From contig CALHGZ010000010.1 of assembly GCA_938031175.1 (NCBI GenBank), forward strand, positions 1 through 64,000: a DNA stretch of 64,000 nucleotides. Direction: 5' to 3'. The position numbers and the translations under genes are program-made. The notes beneath the pieces are model-generated. The model was not told the origin of the DNA, did no database searches, and was given only the letters and a program-made list of their open reading frames with translations. The stretch is from Candidatus Kapaibacterium sp. GTDB lineage: Bacteria > Bacteroidota > Ignavibacteria > Kapaibacteriales > UBA2268. The stretch's first letter is position 1, and every line of letters starts with the position of its first letter. This document shows positions 8,856-18,398 of this stretch, in pieces.

Positions 8856-11800
8856 ATGACAAAATATATTGTTTTATTATCTATATTAATATTTCAACAA
8901 TCAATTCTTCTCTCCTTTGAAGAATGCGATACAGTAAGAGCTTGCTTAGGTAATGCTTTAACGTTAACAGTACCTACAGGTAGAGGTGTTCATTATGTAG
9001 ACGTAATGAAAACAGAGTCGCATAAATTAATGAATGATGCTTTCACTTTTGAATTGTGGATGAAACCACAAAGACAAGCTGGTTTTACCCAATTTATAGC
9101 AGGCTTATGGGGACCTTCATTTGATAAAAATGATGCTTGGGTTTTGTATTTTTCAGATAAAGATAGTTTAGTATTTGAAATTAATCATCCGGATGTTAAT
9201 CTTAAAAGGACTGATAATACAATAGTCTCATACTATGCAATACAGCTTTATGATAAGTGGAATCATGTGGCAGCTGTTTTTGATGGTTCAACACAAAGCG
9301 CTTCTCTGTTTATTAATGGTGTATTAGTTGCTTCATCGAGAAACAGTCTATACCCTGCTTATAGATTACGTAGCATTGCAAATCCTGAATTATCAATTCA
9401 AATAGGCAGTACAAATGCACTATCAGATAGTCATCAAAATCGTGCATTTTTAGGACAGATGGATGAAATTAGAATCTGGGCTAAATCTCTAACACAAATA
9501 GAAATCTATTGTCAAAAAGATTTATCTCTTACTGGAAATGAGGACAGACTTATTTTGTATTATAGATGTAATGAAGTACCGAGCAATTTTACATTGTGCG
9601 ATGCTTCAGGGAATAGCAATTTCGGTAAAGCACGAAGCGGAGCTTCCTGTCAAAAGTCCGATAGAATTTTTAGAAGCAATCTTATAGCATCGCCACTATC
9701 CATATCAGATACAATTGTATGTGACACTCGTAAAACATATACTTTTACAGTGCGTGATACCTCGGTTTGTACTAATCGTATTTGGATGCGCATAATTGAT
9801 AATAATTACAAAGAGATCCCAATATTTACCATAACACCTCGTAGTACATATCTTCAGCCAAATCAGCCAATTACATTCACTGTTACAATTGATGCAAATT
9901 TTACTGGGCAAGTTAATGGCATATTGCAAATAATACCTTATAATAATTGCAGAACAATAATTAACATCCCATTAAAAATCACCCGCATTGGAGAACTATC
10001 ATATTCAAAAATAAGTTTGGATATGGATACTTTAATAGCTCATTGCATTGAAAAGCCATACATTGATTCAATTATTTCTTTATGTAATGTAACCAATAAA
10101 TCATCATTACCCAAAGTAATTAGAATTGATAAGCTTCTAACTAAATTCCCAGAAGTTTTTCAAATAATTTCTAAACCATTGCCGATTATCCTTCAACCCG
10201 GTGAATGTACTGATATCACTGTCAGATTTCTTTCTCAAGGTAAAACTAATACATATTTTGATACTCTAACAATAATATCAAATGATAAATGCTCAGGAAC
10301 AGGAAAGATTCCACTTATTGGTAGAGTACAGGAAGCAATAGCAATTACCTATCCAGACGGCAAAACAAAACTTGATTCAATCGATTTCGGGACGATTTGT
10401 GTCAATTTCGCTTCACAAGTAATTAATTATAATTGGCGAAATCTTCTCAATGTAGATATAACAGTTGATTCAATTATTTTCCCACAAAATTTCACTGGCA
10501 GAACATTTAGATATCCGATAACATTAAAAACAAATACTGGATATTTACCAAATTATTTGAGATTTGTTCCCAAGATAGCTGGAATTATCAAAGATTCAAT
10601 AATTTTTGTTGTTAAAGCCGGTGCTTGTACTATTTATAGGCCTGTGTACGTAAAAGGCAAGGGTTTTTTAGCTGATGTCAGATTTTTGCAAAATTCGCTT
10701 AATTTCGGTAATGTTGTTGTTGGTCAGGAACAAACCCAAAATTTCACAGTACAAAATTTTTGTGATGACACTCTGTCTTTGTCATTCTATTTGAGAAAAG
10801 GTGAAGTCTTCTTTTTAACCGGTGCAAAAGCAATCATACTTGCTCCAGGGCAGATTAGAAATATTCCGTTGACCTTTCGTCCAATTAATGGCATTGATTA
10901 TTTCGATGAAATATGCTTGTATGAAAGAAGGTGTTTTTCGTCTCTTTGTATCCCAATTAATGGTAAAGGTATTATTGAAAAATTTGATTTTATTCCAAAA
11001 ATTCTTGAGATAAATAATGTTGTAGGTTGTAGCTATGATGAAAAAGATATTGTAATTAAAAATATTTCTGGAAAAACGCAAACTCTGACAAATTTTATTA
11101 TAAATGATCCATCCAACCGATTTACATTAGTAGAACCAGATCAGTTTCCTAAGACATTGTATTTGCAAAATAATGAATCAATAAAATTTAAATTCAGATA
11201 TACCCCTGCCGATTCATATACAGATCGTGCCGATTGGGCGTTTCTAAATTTTCGAGATGAACAAAATGTTCAATGGGCTGCAAAATTATACGGCAGTTCG
11301 TTTTCACCAAAAATATTTATAACTGATCCTGTTGATTTTGGAACAATTGAAGTTGGTAATAGGAAACGTCAAACGATAATTATCGAAAATATTTCTCCGG
11401 TACCAGTCAAGATTGATAGTATCAATTTACCATTGGGTTTTGAACTTATTTATCCATCAACAAGTAATTTCAACAAGTTACTCAAACCACGTGACACACT
11501 ACGTTTAATTGTTGATTTTGTTCCACAAATTGAAAATGATTATAGTCAATTTCTGTTAGTCCATTCAAGTGAGCCTTGTATTGTTGATTTCTCCACGCTT
11601 TTAATTGGGAAATCTATTATTGTACCTCTTGAAGTTCCAATTTCTGTTTTGAGCTTCGGTTTTATACTTCCTTGTGATTGTTCTACCAGGCAAATACCAC
11701 TTTTAAATCAATCATTTGTCAATAAAATGGTAATTGATAGTCTTTGGATAGATGGTGAAGGTGTTGTTAATCCTTATCCTGAATTTTTTTCTTGGCGTTC

Positions 11801-13850
11801 CTTTTTTTCGCCAAATAGTACATTACCATTTGAAATTCCTGCTTGGTCGCGTGATACATTAGAAGTAATTTATTGCCCAAGATCAATATCAAATAGACAA
11901 TTTCTGGATCATTCCGCTAAATTAAATATAAATGCAAGTGGTATCGGATGGGAGAGAAGCTTTTATACATATTTGGCTGGGAAGCAGACTCTTATGTTAG
12001 AAGCAATTCCAACAGAGTTAAACTTTTCACCAACGCGGGTTGATACCTTATCGGTACCACTCTTTACAAAGATAACCATACCTGAAACAGCTGTAAACCC
12101 TGATAGATTACCTGTAAAAATAGATTCAATTACATTTCAACCTAATGAGCGTGTTTTCTATGTTTACGATTCATTGGGTAATAATTTTCCATTAATATGC
12201 GACGTAGATAATGAATTAAATTTAGTAGTTTATTTCAAACCGCGCGCAGTTAGAAATTACAGTGCGAAAATGGTAATTCACACAAATTCACCATGCGAAG
12301 GGATTGACACTACTATACTTGTAACAGGTAGTAGCTTTGCTCCTGCTTATGGTTTATCATTCAATTTTGACAATTTTCGCGTAAGCCAAGATACATTTAG
12401 ACTTATAAATTGCGATACTTTATTAGTTCCAGTTTATACATCAAGGGAAATTCCAGCAGATATAATTGATATTCAATTTAGGTTTGGATATGATACCACG
12501 AAACTTGCATTGGTTGGTGCTGATTCTCCATATTTAAAAGATACTTGCAGCAATTTCCAGCCAGCGATTTCATTTAAAAACTCATTATATGGTGGCTCTG
12601 ATGTTATATTGAAAAATTTATGCAATGTAGATTCGACTAAACCATTCATTATAGCTAAATTCATATCAAAAATTACAGGTCCGGATACAACCTCCATAAT
12701 TGTGGATAGTATAAAATTTGATACAGAAGGGGTTCTTTTGTATCATTTAATAGCTGATCCAGATGATGCTATTGTTATAATACTAAAACCATCATTTACA
12801 GTAATAAATTCACTTGATTTCGATAGCGTTCGTGTGCTGGATTGTGTTCAAAGACAATTGATAATTCAAAACAACGGTGATGTACCTATAGCAATTTGGG
12901 ATATAATCAATTTGCCCAAAGATTTTCGTATTGTTTCAAGTAGCCCACCTTTAAATCAATTAATTAATACAGGTGAAATTATTGAAATAACAATTGAATA
13001 TTGTCCAAGACGTAAAAGAAATATTGATACAAATATTATTGCGGTAAGTCAAAATCCATGTCAATTAACTAAAGATGTAATTATTAAAGCAATTGCTTAT
13101 GTACCTGAGTTACCTTTTGGAATTGACTTCAGCCAAACATTTACTATTAATGATACAATTTATGCAAGCATTGGAGATATAATTGACTTACCAATTTATT
13201 TCGAGAAAGATTTTTCCGATATTCGAAATGGAATTGAGTACTGGCTTTTGGATATTAGCTTCAATCTCGATGTTTTTTATAATCCGCGTTCACTGAAATT
13301 TATGCAGATTGATCCTGCAATAAAATCCAATTTGCGTTACGATTATGTACACGGCCATGTTAATTTGATGTTTAAAAACGTTGATTCACTAAAAGCAGGA
13401 AAGATTGCAAACTTGAAGTTTTTAGTTGTAGTGCCTGATTCCATTGTATCTAGTATAAATATTAATGCACATAGTTTCGAAACAGACTCAATAATGTTTT
13501 TAGAATTAATTCCAATACCTGAGGAAACAATTTTTGTTAGCATAGGTAAATGTCAAATAACAAATTTACGATTTACAACAAATTCAAATTATTTGAAACA
13601 GAATTCACCCAATCCATGGTCGGAATATACTTCAATTGAATTTTCTATCATGGAGAAATCTGCAGTAAAATTGGCAATTTATAATGGGTTAGGACAGCTT
13701 GTAGATGTAATTCTCGATGGTTCTCTAATTTTCTCGCCCGGTGTATATAAGCTCACTTTGAACTCTTCGAATTTACCTTCCGGAATTTATATTTATACAA
13801 TAAATGCTGGTGTTTATTCAGAAACAAAACAAATGCTCCTTTTAAAATGA
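8856..13850 (+). CDS. Very large secreted surface protein: LamG, anchor-D repeats, cohesin-like modules, T9SS sorting domain
   Basis: A signal peptide (YIVLLSILIFQQSILLS) is followed by a LamG/concanavalin-like domain at about residues 35-225 (FTFELWMKPQ, WNHVAAVFDGSTQSASLFINGVLV, FLGQMDEIRIW). The middle consists of repeated Ig-like choice-of-anchor-D/ASH modules, recognisable by recurring LNFGNVVVGQ, VDFGTIEVGN and LDFDSVRVLD strands. Two regions, around residues 1160-1300 and 1430-1550, look like cohesin-type modules (IQFRFGYDTTKLALVGAD; LDISFNLDVFYNPRSLKF). The protein ends with a T9SS type A domain (NSPNPWSEYTSIEFS ... LPSGIYIYTI ... KQMLLLK). At 1664 residues it is probably an adhesin or surface scaffold. 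It stands 93 bases after the DUF1501 gene. Ligand unknown. Confidence 0.8.
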   Translation: MTKYIVLLSILIFQQSILLSFEECDTVRACLGNALTLTVPTGRGVHYVDVMKTESHKLMNDAFTFELWMKPQRQAGFTQFIAGLWGPSFDKNDAWVLYFSDKDSLVFEINHPDVNLKRTDNTIVSYYAIQLYDKWNHVAAVFDGSTQSASLFINGVLVASSRNSLYPAYRLRSIANPELSIQIGSTNALSDSHQNRAFLGQMDEIRIWAKSLTQIEIYCQKDLSLTGNEDRLILYYRCNEVPSNFTLCDASGNSNFGKARSGASCQKSDRIFRSNLIASPLSISDTIVCDTRKTYTFTVRDTSVCTNRIWMRIIDNNYKEIPIFTITPRSTYLQPNQPITFTVTIDANFTGQVNGILQIIPYNNCRTIINIPLKITRIGELSYSKISLDMDTLIAHCIEKPYIDSIISLCNVTNKSSLPKVIRIDKLLTKFPEVFQIISKPLPIILQPGECTDITVRFLSQGKTNTYFDTLTIISNDKCSGTGKIPLIGRVQEAIAITYPDGKTKLDSIDFGTICVNFASQVINYNWRNLLNVDITVDSIIFPQNFTGRTFRYPITLKTNTGYLPNYLRFVPKIAGIIKDSIIFVVKAGACTIYRPVYVKGKGFLADVRFLQNSLNFGNVVVGQEQTQNFTVQNFCDDTLSLSFYLRKGEVFFLTGAKAIILAPGQIRNIPLTFRPINGIDYFDEICLYERRCFSSLCIPINGKGIIEKFDFIPKILEINNVVGCSYDEKDIVIKNISGKTQTLTNFIINDPSNRFTLVEPDQFPKTLYLQNNESIKFKFRYTPADSYTDRADWAFLNFRDEQNVQWAAKLYGSSFSPKIFITDPVDFGTIEVGNRKRQTIIIENISPVPVKIDSINLPLGFELIYPSTSNFNKLLKPRDTLRLIVDFVPQIENDYSQFLLVHSSEPCIVDFSTLLIGKSIIVPLEVPISVLSFGFILPCDCSTRQIPLLNQSFVNKMVIDSLWIDGEGVVNPYPEFFSWRSFFSPNSTLPFEIPAWSRDTLEVIYCPRSISNRQFLDHSAKLNINASGIGWERSFYTYLAGKQTLMLEAIPTELNFSPTRVDTLSVPLFTKITIPETAVNPDRLPVKIDSITFQPNERVFYVYDSLGNNFPLICDVDNELNLVVYFKPRAVRNYSAKMVIHTNSPCEGIDTTILVTGSSFAPAYGLSFNFDNFRVSQDTFRLINCDTLLVPVYTSREIPADIIDIQFRFGYDTTKLALVGADSPYLKDTCSNFQPAISFKNSLYGGSDVILKNLCNVDSTKPFIIAKFISKITGPDTTSIIVDSIKFDTEGVLLYHLIADPDDAIVIILKPSFTVINSLDFDSVRVLDCVQRQLIIQNNGDVPIAIWDIINLPKDFRIVSSSPPLNQLINTGEIIEITIEYCPRRKRNIDTNIIAVSQNPCQLTKDVIIKAIAYVPELPFGIDFSQTFTINDTIYASIGDIIDLPIYFEKDFSDIRNGIEYWLLDISFNLDVFYNPRSLKFMQIDPAIKSNLRYDYVHGHVNLMFKNVDSLKAGKIANLKFLVVVPDSIVSSININAHSFETDSIMFLELIPIPEETIFVSIGKCQITNLRFTTNSNYLKQNSPNPWSEYTSIEFSIMEKSAVKLAIYNGLGQLVDVILDGSLIFSPGVYKLTLNSSNLPSGIYIYTINAGVYSETKQMLLLK

Positions 13851-13918
13851 GCTAATGGCATACTAATTGATTAAAAGAATATCAATTTGTAATGTTTAAT
13901 TAACTCATTGAAATAAAA

Positions 13919-14926
13919 ATGTTTCTAAAGTTATCCAGCCCAAAAATAAATATTTTGAGTATAATAATAAGCAATTTACTAATATTAGCCATTTTCCTGC
14001 TTTTTATCGTCTCGTGTACAGCTCCAAGAAGTATTGGAAATAGTAAAAAGTTTGTCAAAATTAAAACTGAAAATAATAATCCAAAAGATGAGATAAAATC
14101 TTCGCCTGCTGAAAACAAAAATGAAGCAGTTAGCCAAAACTTCACTTTTATACCATCAGATGAGCAAATCACAAACTCGGAGGTAATTAATAATTCTTTT
14201 AACAGATTACCAACTCTACGGGAGCAAATGAATACAATCAGCGAAGAGCAGGTCCGATTGAATAGTGAACTTGAAAGAATAAATTACGATATAAATGAGA
14301 TAAAAAGAATGCTTCAAGTAATTAGTGAGGATTTAAGTTATATTAAAAACGGCAAACAATCATTCGCGGCTAAGGGTATGCAAGAAAATAAAATTCAAGG
14401 CACAGTCATATTATCCGATGAAGAAGATAAAAACAAAAACCAATCTAATAATAATTATGTCAAATTTCCACTCAAACGTAATGAAACAAGGCAAAGCATT
14501 CGTAATGTCAAAAAATTGGATAGCAAAATACAACCACCTGCAGAAACAAAGAATACAATGATTACAAATGAAGTTTTAGAAAACGCAATTAAAGATTTCA
14601 ATAATAAAGAATATCATTCAAGTATTCAGAAGTTAAAATCAATTTTGGAAAGAGATCGAGATCAGCAAATTAATTCAGAAGTACTTTTTTTTCTCGCAGA
14701 AAATTATTATAGACTTCAGAATTATCATTCAGCTCTTATTCATTATAGACAAGTTTCGGCATCACCTAATAATAAACGTAAAGATATAGCACAAGCAATG
14801 ATTGCAGAGTGTTTAATGAGGCTTGGGGAACTAAACGAGGCAAAAATTGCTTATCAAGAACTTATAACAAAATATCCCCAAAGTGAGTTTATCCCAAAAG
14901 CCAGAAAAATGCTTCAACAGTTATAG
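13919..14926 (+). CDS. YbgF/CpoB-like lipoprotein with coiled coil and C-terminal TPRs
   Basis: The N-terminus has a long hydrophobic segment ending in a lipobox, FIVSC, so Cys33 would be lipidated. Residues 90-145 form a charged heptad-like coiled coil (LREQMNTISEEQVRLNSELE). The C-terminal 130 residues hold tetratricopeptide repeats of the YbgF type (AIKDFNNKEYHSSIQKLKSI, LFFLAENYYRLQNYHSALIH, YPQSEFIPKARKMLQQL). CpoB/YbgF works with the Tol-Pal system in envelope constriction and peptidoglycan synthesis. No tol or pal gene is nearby, so the assignment rests on architecture alone; other TPR lipoproteins share it. It converges with the large gene at 14967-18125. Confidence 0.65.
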   Translation: MFLKLSSPKINILSIIISNLLILAIFLLFIVSCTAPRSIGNSKKFVKIKTENNNPKDEIKSSPAENKNEAVSQNFTFIPSDEQITNSEVINNSFNRLPTLREQMNTISEEQVRLNSELERINYDINEIKRMLQVISEDLSYIKNGKQSFAAKGMQENKIQGTVILSDEEDKNKNQSNNNYVKFPLKRNETRQSIRNVKKLDSKIQPPAETKNTMITNEVLENAIKDFNNKEYHSSIQKLKSILERDRDQQINSEVLFFLAENYYRLQNYHSALIHYRQVSASPNNKRKDIAQAMIAECLMRLGELNEAKIAYQELITKYPQSEFIPKARKMLQQL

Positions 14927-14966
14927 TAACTTATTTCCTTGTAAGCTATTGATGTAATAAACTGAT

Positions 14967-17900
14967 TTATAATTCAATATAAGATTCTTTTAAAGAATTC
15001 ATTTGTCGAATTATCGAAGTGTTATGTTCGTAATCGAAATCGGTAATAATTTTTACATCAAGAAAATTTTCGATTTTATGACCACTCCTAAGATAATTGA
15101 TTTCACTCAAACAATCATTGTAAGCAGATAACCAAAGTAAAAGGTTTTCCTTTTGAACATCTGAGCCGTCGAAGTGAATTATTATATCGATATCAGAATA
15201 AGGACGTGAATTTGTTGCAATAGAGCTAGTCAGAACATAAATTTTTTTAATTCCACACTTTTGTCGGTCAATATTTTTTGCCATAACTTGAATTAATTTT
15301 CTTCTCCAATTAGGTAAATCATTAAAAACATAATTGTCAAATTTGATTTCATAATCAGCAATTTTTATTTCATTATCGTATTCGCTAATAAATGCAATAG
15401 CTTTTTCCTCTTCAGGATTCATTATAATTTTCAAAACATTACCATTTGTTTCTTTAGGAATATCAATAACTCTGATGATGTCATAAAATTCAATGGCTTC
15501 AGGGATTAAATCCAAAAGTATATTAGTTGAATTAACTAAAAAGTCTTCGTTGAAAATGTTATTATTTTCATCTGGATATAGTGGAATGTACTTAATTTGA
15601 GATTCAACTAAGTCTTGAAAGAAGTGCGTACCAAAGGATAAGTCTGGAACATAATTTCCTTTTCTTTTAGCGATTTCTATTAAGGCAGAAGTATTGTTAA
15701 TATCGGAATAAGCTACATTAACACCAAGCCTTATATCATCTCTGCTACCCCATCTACCAGGTCCCATTAATATAAATTTTTTAGGTGGTAAAATTCTATT
15801 TAATTTCCCTATTATTCTGCCAACTTCTTTGTATTTATTGTATTCCTTTAAATTTAAATATTGATTTGGATCGATATAGACAATATGAGAAGAATTAGAA
15901 ATATTTCCTGCAGAAATAAATTTTGTAGCGGTAAAAATTATTTTTTCTTTCTCAATATTTTGAGGTATTGATGGATTATCAAATTCGACTAAATGACTTT
16001 GTGGTCTACATTGCAAGAGATATAAGTATTCGCCATCAGAAGCGAACTCAATATCCACAGGTGTTTTCAAGGTATATTGTAGATCTTTCAATATTAAATT
16101 GATTTGCTTTATATATTGTGTGTTTGATATTAGATTTTCAAAAGTAACAACCAAATTGTGTTTTTTTGTATCAATTCCAAGAGCAACAGGCTTTTTGAGA
16201 TTTTGACCATCATCAATTGAAAATATCTCATTTAACATCGGATAATCATTCCCGACTTCTTCCAAAAGTTTTTTCAGTGGTATTGTTTCGAATGAGTTTG
16301 TTTCTAAATTAATGACATCAATATATTTCTGGGAATATGTTAAAACATCTTCATAAGATTGATTGACTCTTAAATCAGGCTGACCTGGAGCTATAAGCAT
16401 TGGATAATCATCGCTTACTCTGTCGACAGCTCTCGTACCAAGACCGGTAACAATTCTGATTAATCCATCTTCACGTTTTATTCTTGGTGACCAGCGAAAT
16501 TCATTTTTACTAAATGCTACTCCTGCAAAAGCAGGGAAAAAGTATTTACTAATTTTTTTGCCAACAACTTCCTGAATAATTATACCCATTTCTTCATTAA
16601 AATCAATAAGACCACGTTCATATCTATAGCCAATTGGTTCAGGACCGATTGTAGAAGCGTAAACCTCAGCAATGGCATCCATTAAAGCTTCTAATTTTTT
16701 ATGTTTTGGACCTTGATTAGCTAAAAATAAACTTTTATATTTACCCGCGAAAACAGAACCTAATCTGTCTTCTAATAAGCTTGAGCTTCTAACAATGATA
16801 GGATTATCTCCGAAATCATCCAATGCTCTTGATAATCCATTTATAATGTCCTGTGGAAATGTAGAATTTTTAAAGAGTTGTATAATATAGGGATATTCAT
16901 TTCTGACTTGGTCTAAATCTTTATATTTCTGGTCAAGTACGTCTTCGAGGTTATTGTGATAAATGAAATTTGTCATACCATCGGATGAAATAAACCAAGT
17001 TTTTGGAACTTTGATATTTTCAAAAAACTCCTTGTGTTCGGGTCTTTTCTTAAGAATGTTTTTGGCAAGTATAATACCAGCACTTTTACCGCCTATTTTC
17101 CCATGGCTGTCCGAAGAATAAATCATATTATCAATTAAATGATATAAATCATTGAAATCTATAAAATTTTTAGCGATATTTAAATACTGTAATTGGTCGG
17201 AAAGTAAGCGTCTAATAAGTGAAACCTTTATACCAATCATTATTGGAGAATCAGATTGATATGCGGGGTTGATATTATAAAACTTTTTTAAAGCTTCTGA
17301 AACCTCGGTAAGAGGTTTATTAGGATTACTTAAAACTCTAAGGAAATCACTTGCTCGGTCTTCATAAATCCATTTTTGTATCAATGATATAATTTCATGA
17401 TTATCGAGATATTTTGAAGCGATATTAACAATATCAATAGCTAAATTGAATGAGTGCTCTAAAATTGTTTTTTTAGAAGGCTTGTTTTGCTGGTATAAAA
17501 CAGTATCGAAAGGATTTTGTAAGTTGACCAAACTTGCAAACAAATCAGTGGCTTCCGGACAGCCACGAAAGAATAAAACATTTATCATTTTTTTTGAAAT
17601 AATTGGGATCAGATTTGGATCAGTATTTCTTAATAAATCAAGGATTATTTCCCATTCATATCTGAAATGTGGGCTTAATTCATTGGAAATAAATAGTTTA
17701 TCTTCGTATTCAAAGTATTTTGATTTAAATATATAGCTGCTCAGTCTGTCAGCTACAGCATTTAATAACTTGCGTTCCTCAAAAAAGAAGGGACCTTCAT
17801 AAACATCAGGAAAAGATTTGGTGTAGAAGATTTCAATGCTTCCGATGACTTTTCTTTTTATTATTAAATCGGATTTCATCATCCAATTTGTTTCATGAAA

Positions 17901-18125
17901 ATCTTCGCTCTGGAAAATTTTATTGTCGTAAACTATTCTTACTCTTGCATATTTTGAATGTTGCATTGCAATTGGAAGGATTTTGATTATCGATTCTATA
18001 ACTTCTTCGATTGTTAGGTTCTCATTTTTTATTTCCTCGTCAATTTGATAGAGACAATTTAGTTCTTTAGCTCGCTCTTTGAGCGTTTCAACAAACTTTC
18101 TGTTCAGTTCATTTGCCTGTTTCAT
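14967..18125 (-). CDS. PEP/pyruvate-binding ATP-grasp protein with GAF-like N-terminus and nucleotidyltransferase-like C-terminus
   Basis: The first 160 residues resemble a GAF-type sensory domain. Residues about 335-700 match the ATP-grasp half of pyruvate phosphate dikinase and PEP synthase: KIGGKSAGIILAKN near 345, PIIVRSSSLLEDRLGSVFAG near 440, and the PEP-binding core around 480-590. The swivelling phosphohistidine domain (TGG-x-x-H-A motif) and the TIM-barrel PEP domain of true PEP synthase were not found, so a classical PEP synthase reaction is unlikely. A region near 750-830 (GPGRWGSRDDIRLG, FGTHFFQDLVE) is recognisable in long PEP-binding proteins of this phylum. Near residue 975, LTSSIATNSRPYSDIDIII resembles a minimal nucleotidyltransferase, with a further Asp in FLDVKII. 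It may transfer phosphate or nucleotide; the substrate is unknown. Confidence 0.7.
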   Translation of the reverse strand: MKQANELNRKFVETLKERAKELNCLYQIDEEIKNENLTIEEVIESIIKILPIAMQHSKYARVRIVYDNKIFQSEDFHETNWMMKSDLIIKRKVIGSIEIFYTKSFPDVYEGPFFFEERKLLNAVADRLSSYIFKSKYFEYEDKLFISNELSPHFRYEWEIILDLLRNTDPNLIPIISKKMINVLFFRGCPEATDLFASLVNLQNPFDTVLYQQNKPSKKTILEHSFNLAIDIVNIASKYLDNHEIISLIQKWIYEDRASDFLRVLSNPNKPLTEVSEALKKFYNINPAYQSDSPIMIGIKVSLIRRLLSDQLQYLNIAKNFIDFNDLYHLIDNMIYSSDSHGKIGGKSAGIILAKNILKKRPEHKEFFENIKVPKTWFISSDGMTNFIYHNNLEDVLDQKYKDLDQVRNEYPYIIQLFKNSTFPQDIINGLSRALDDFGDNPIIVRSSSLLEDRLGSVFAGKYKSLFLANQGPKHKKLEALMDAIAEVYASTIGPEPIGYRYERGLIDFNEEMGIIIQEVVGKKISKYFFPAFAGVAFSKNEFRWSPRIKREDGLIRIVTGLGTRAVDRVSDDYPMLIAPGQPDLRVNQSYEDVLTYSQKYIDVINLETNSFETIPLKKLLEEVGNDYPMLNEIFSIDDGQNLKKPVALGIDTKKHNLVVTFENLISNTQYIKQINLILKDLQYTLKTPVDIEFASDGEYLYLLQCRPQSHLVEFDNPSIPQNIEKEKIIFTATKFISAGNISNSSHIVYIDPNQYLNLKEYNKYKEVGRIIGKLNRILPPKKFILMGPGRWGSRDDIRLGVNVAYSDINNTSALIEIAKRKGNYVPDLSFGTHFFQDLVESQIKYIPLYPDENNNIFNEDFLVNSTNILLDLIPEAIEFYDIIRVIDIPKETNGNVLKIIMNPEEEKAIAFISEYDNEIKIADYEIKFDNYVFNDLPNWRRKLIQVMAKNIDRQKCGIKKIYVLTSSIATNSRPYSDIDIIIHFDGSDVQKENLLLWLSAYNDCLSEINYLRSGHKIENFLDVKIITDFDYEHNTSIIRQMNSLKESYIEL

Positions 18126-18154
18126 AATAATAATTATTAGTAGTTTGAATTTTC

Positions 18155-18162
18155 CAAATATA
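18155..18162 (-). promoter_or_regulatory. Possible -7 box for the PEP-binding protein gene
   Basis: Read on the minus strand the bases are TATATTTG, matching the Bacteroidota -7 consensus TAnnTTTG, 30 bases upstream of the start codon. No convincing -33 TTG lies at the expected distance, so support is weak. Confidence 0.3.
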
Positions 18163-18185
18163 TTAAAGCATTTTATTTTGATTTA

Positions 18186-18214
18186 TTGTATAATCTAAAA
18201 TTGGACTAAATTTG
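18186..18214 (+). promoter_or_regulatory. Possible Bacteroidota-type promoter upstream of glutamate dehydrogenase
   Basis: TAAATTTG at 18207-18214 matches the -7 consensus TAnnTTTG, with TTG at 18186-18188 as a possible -33 element 18 bases away. It lies about 185 bases before the start codon, implying a long leader in which I see no recognisable riboswitch. The AT-rich context makes chance matches likely. Confidence 0.35.
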
Positions 18215-18398
18215 CAAAAATTTTTCCGCCTTTATAAATATTATGATTCAAGAATATTTATGAAGCAACAAGCCAATTACAGTAAATGGATATGAATTAT
18301 CACTTAATTTTAATCTCCATAATTTTGGAAATTAATGTTAAATATAAATAAAATTTGGATAAACAACTAATTTAAGTAATTTTTTTAGGAGAAATTAA

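Noticed and set aside
14967-18125. Annotation as phosphoenolpyruvate synthase
   Set aside because: The phosphohistidine and PEP-binding barrel domains needed for that reaction are not visible.
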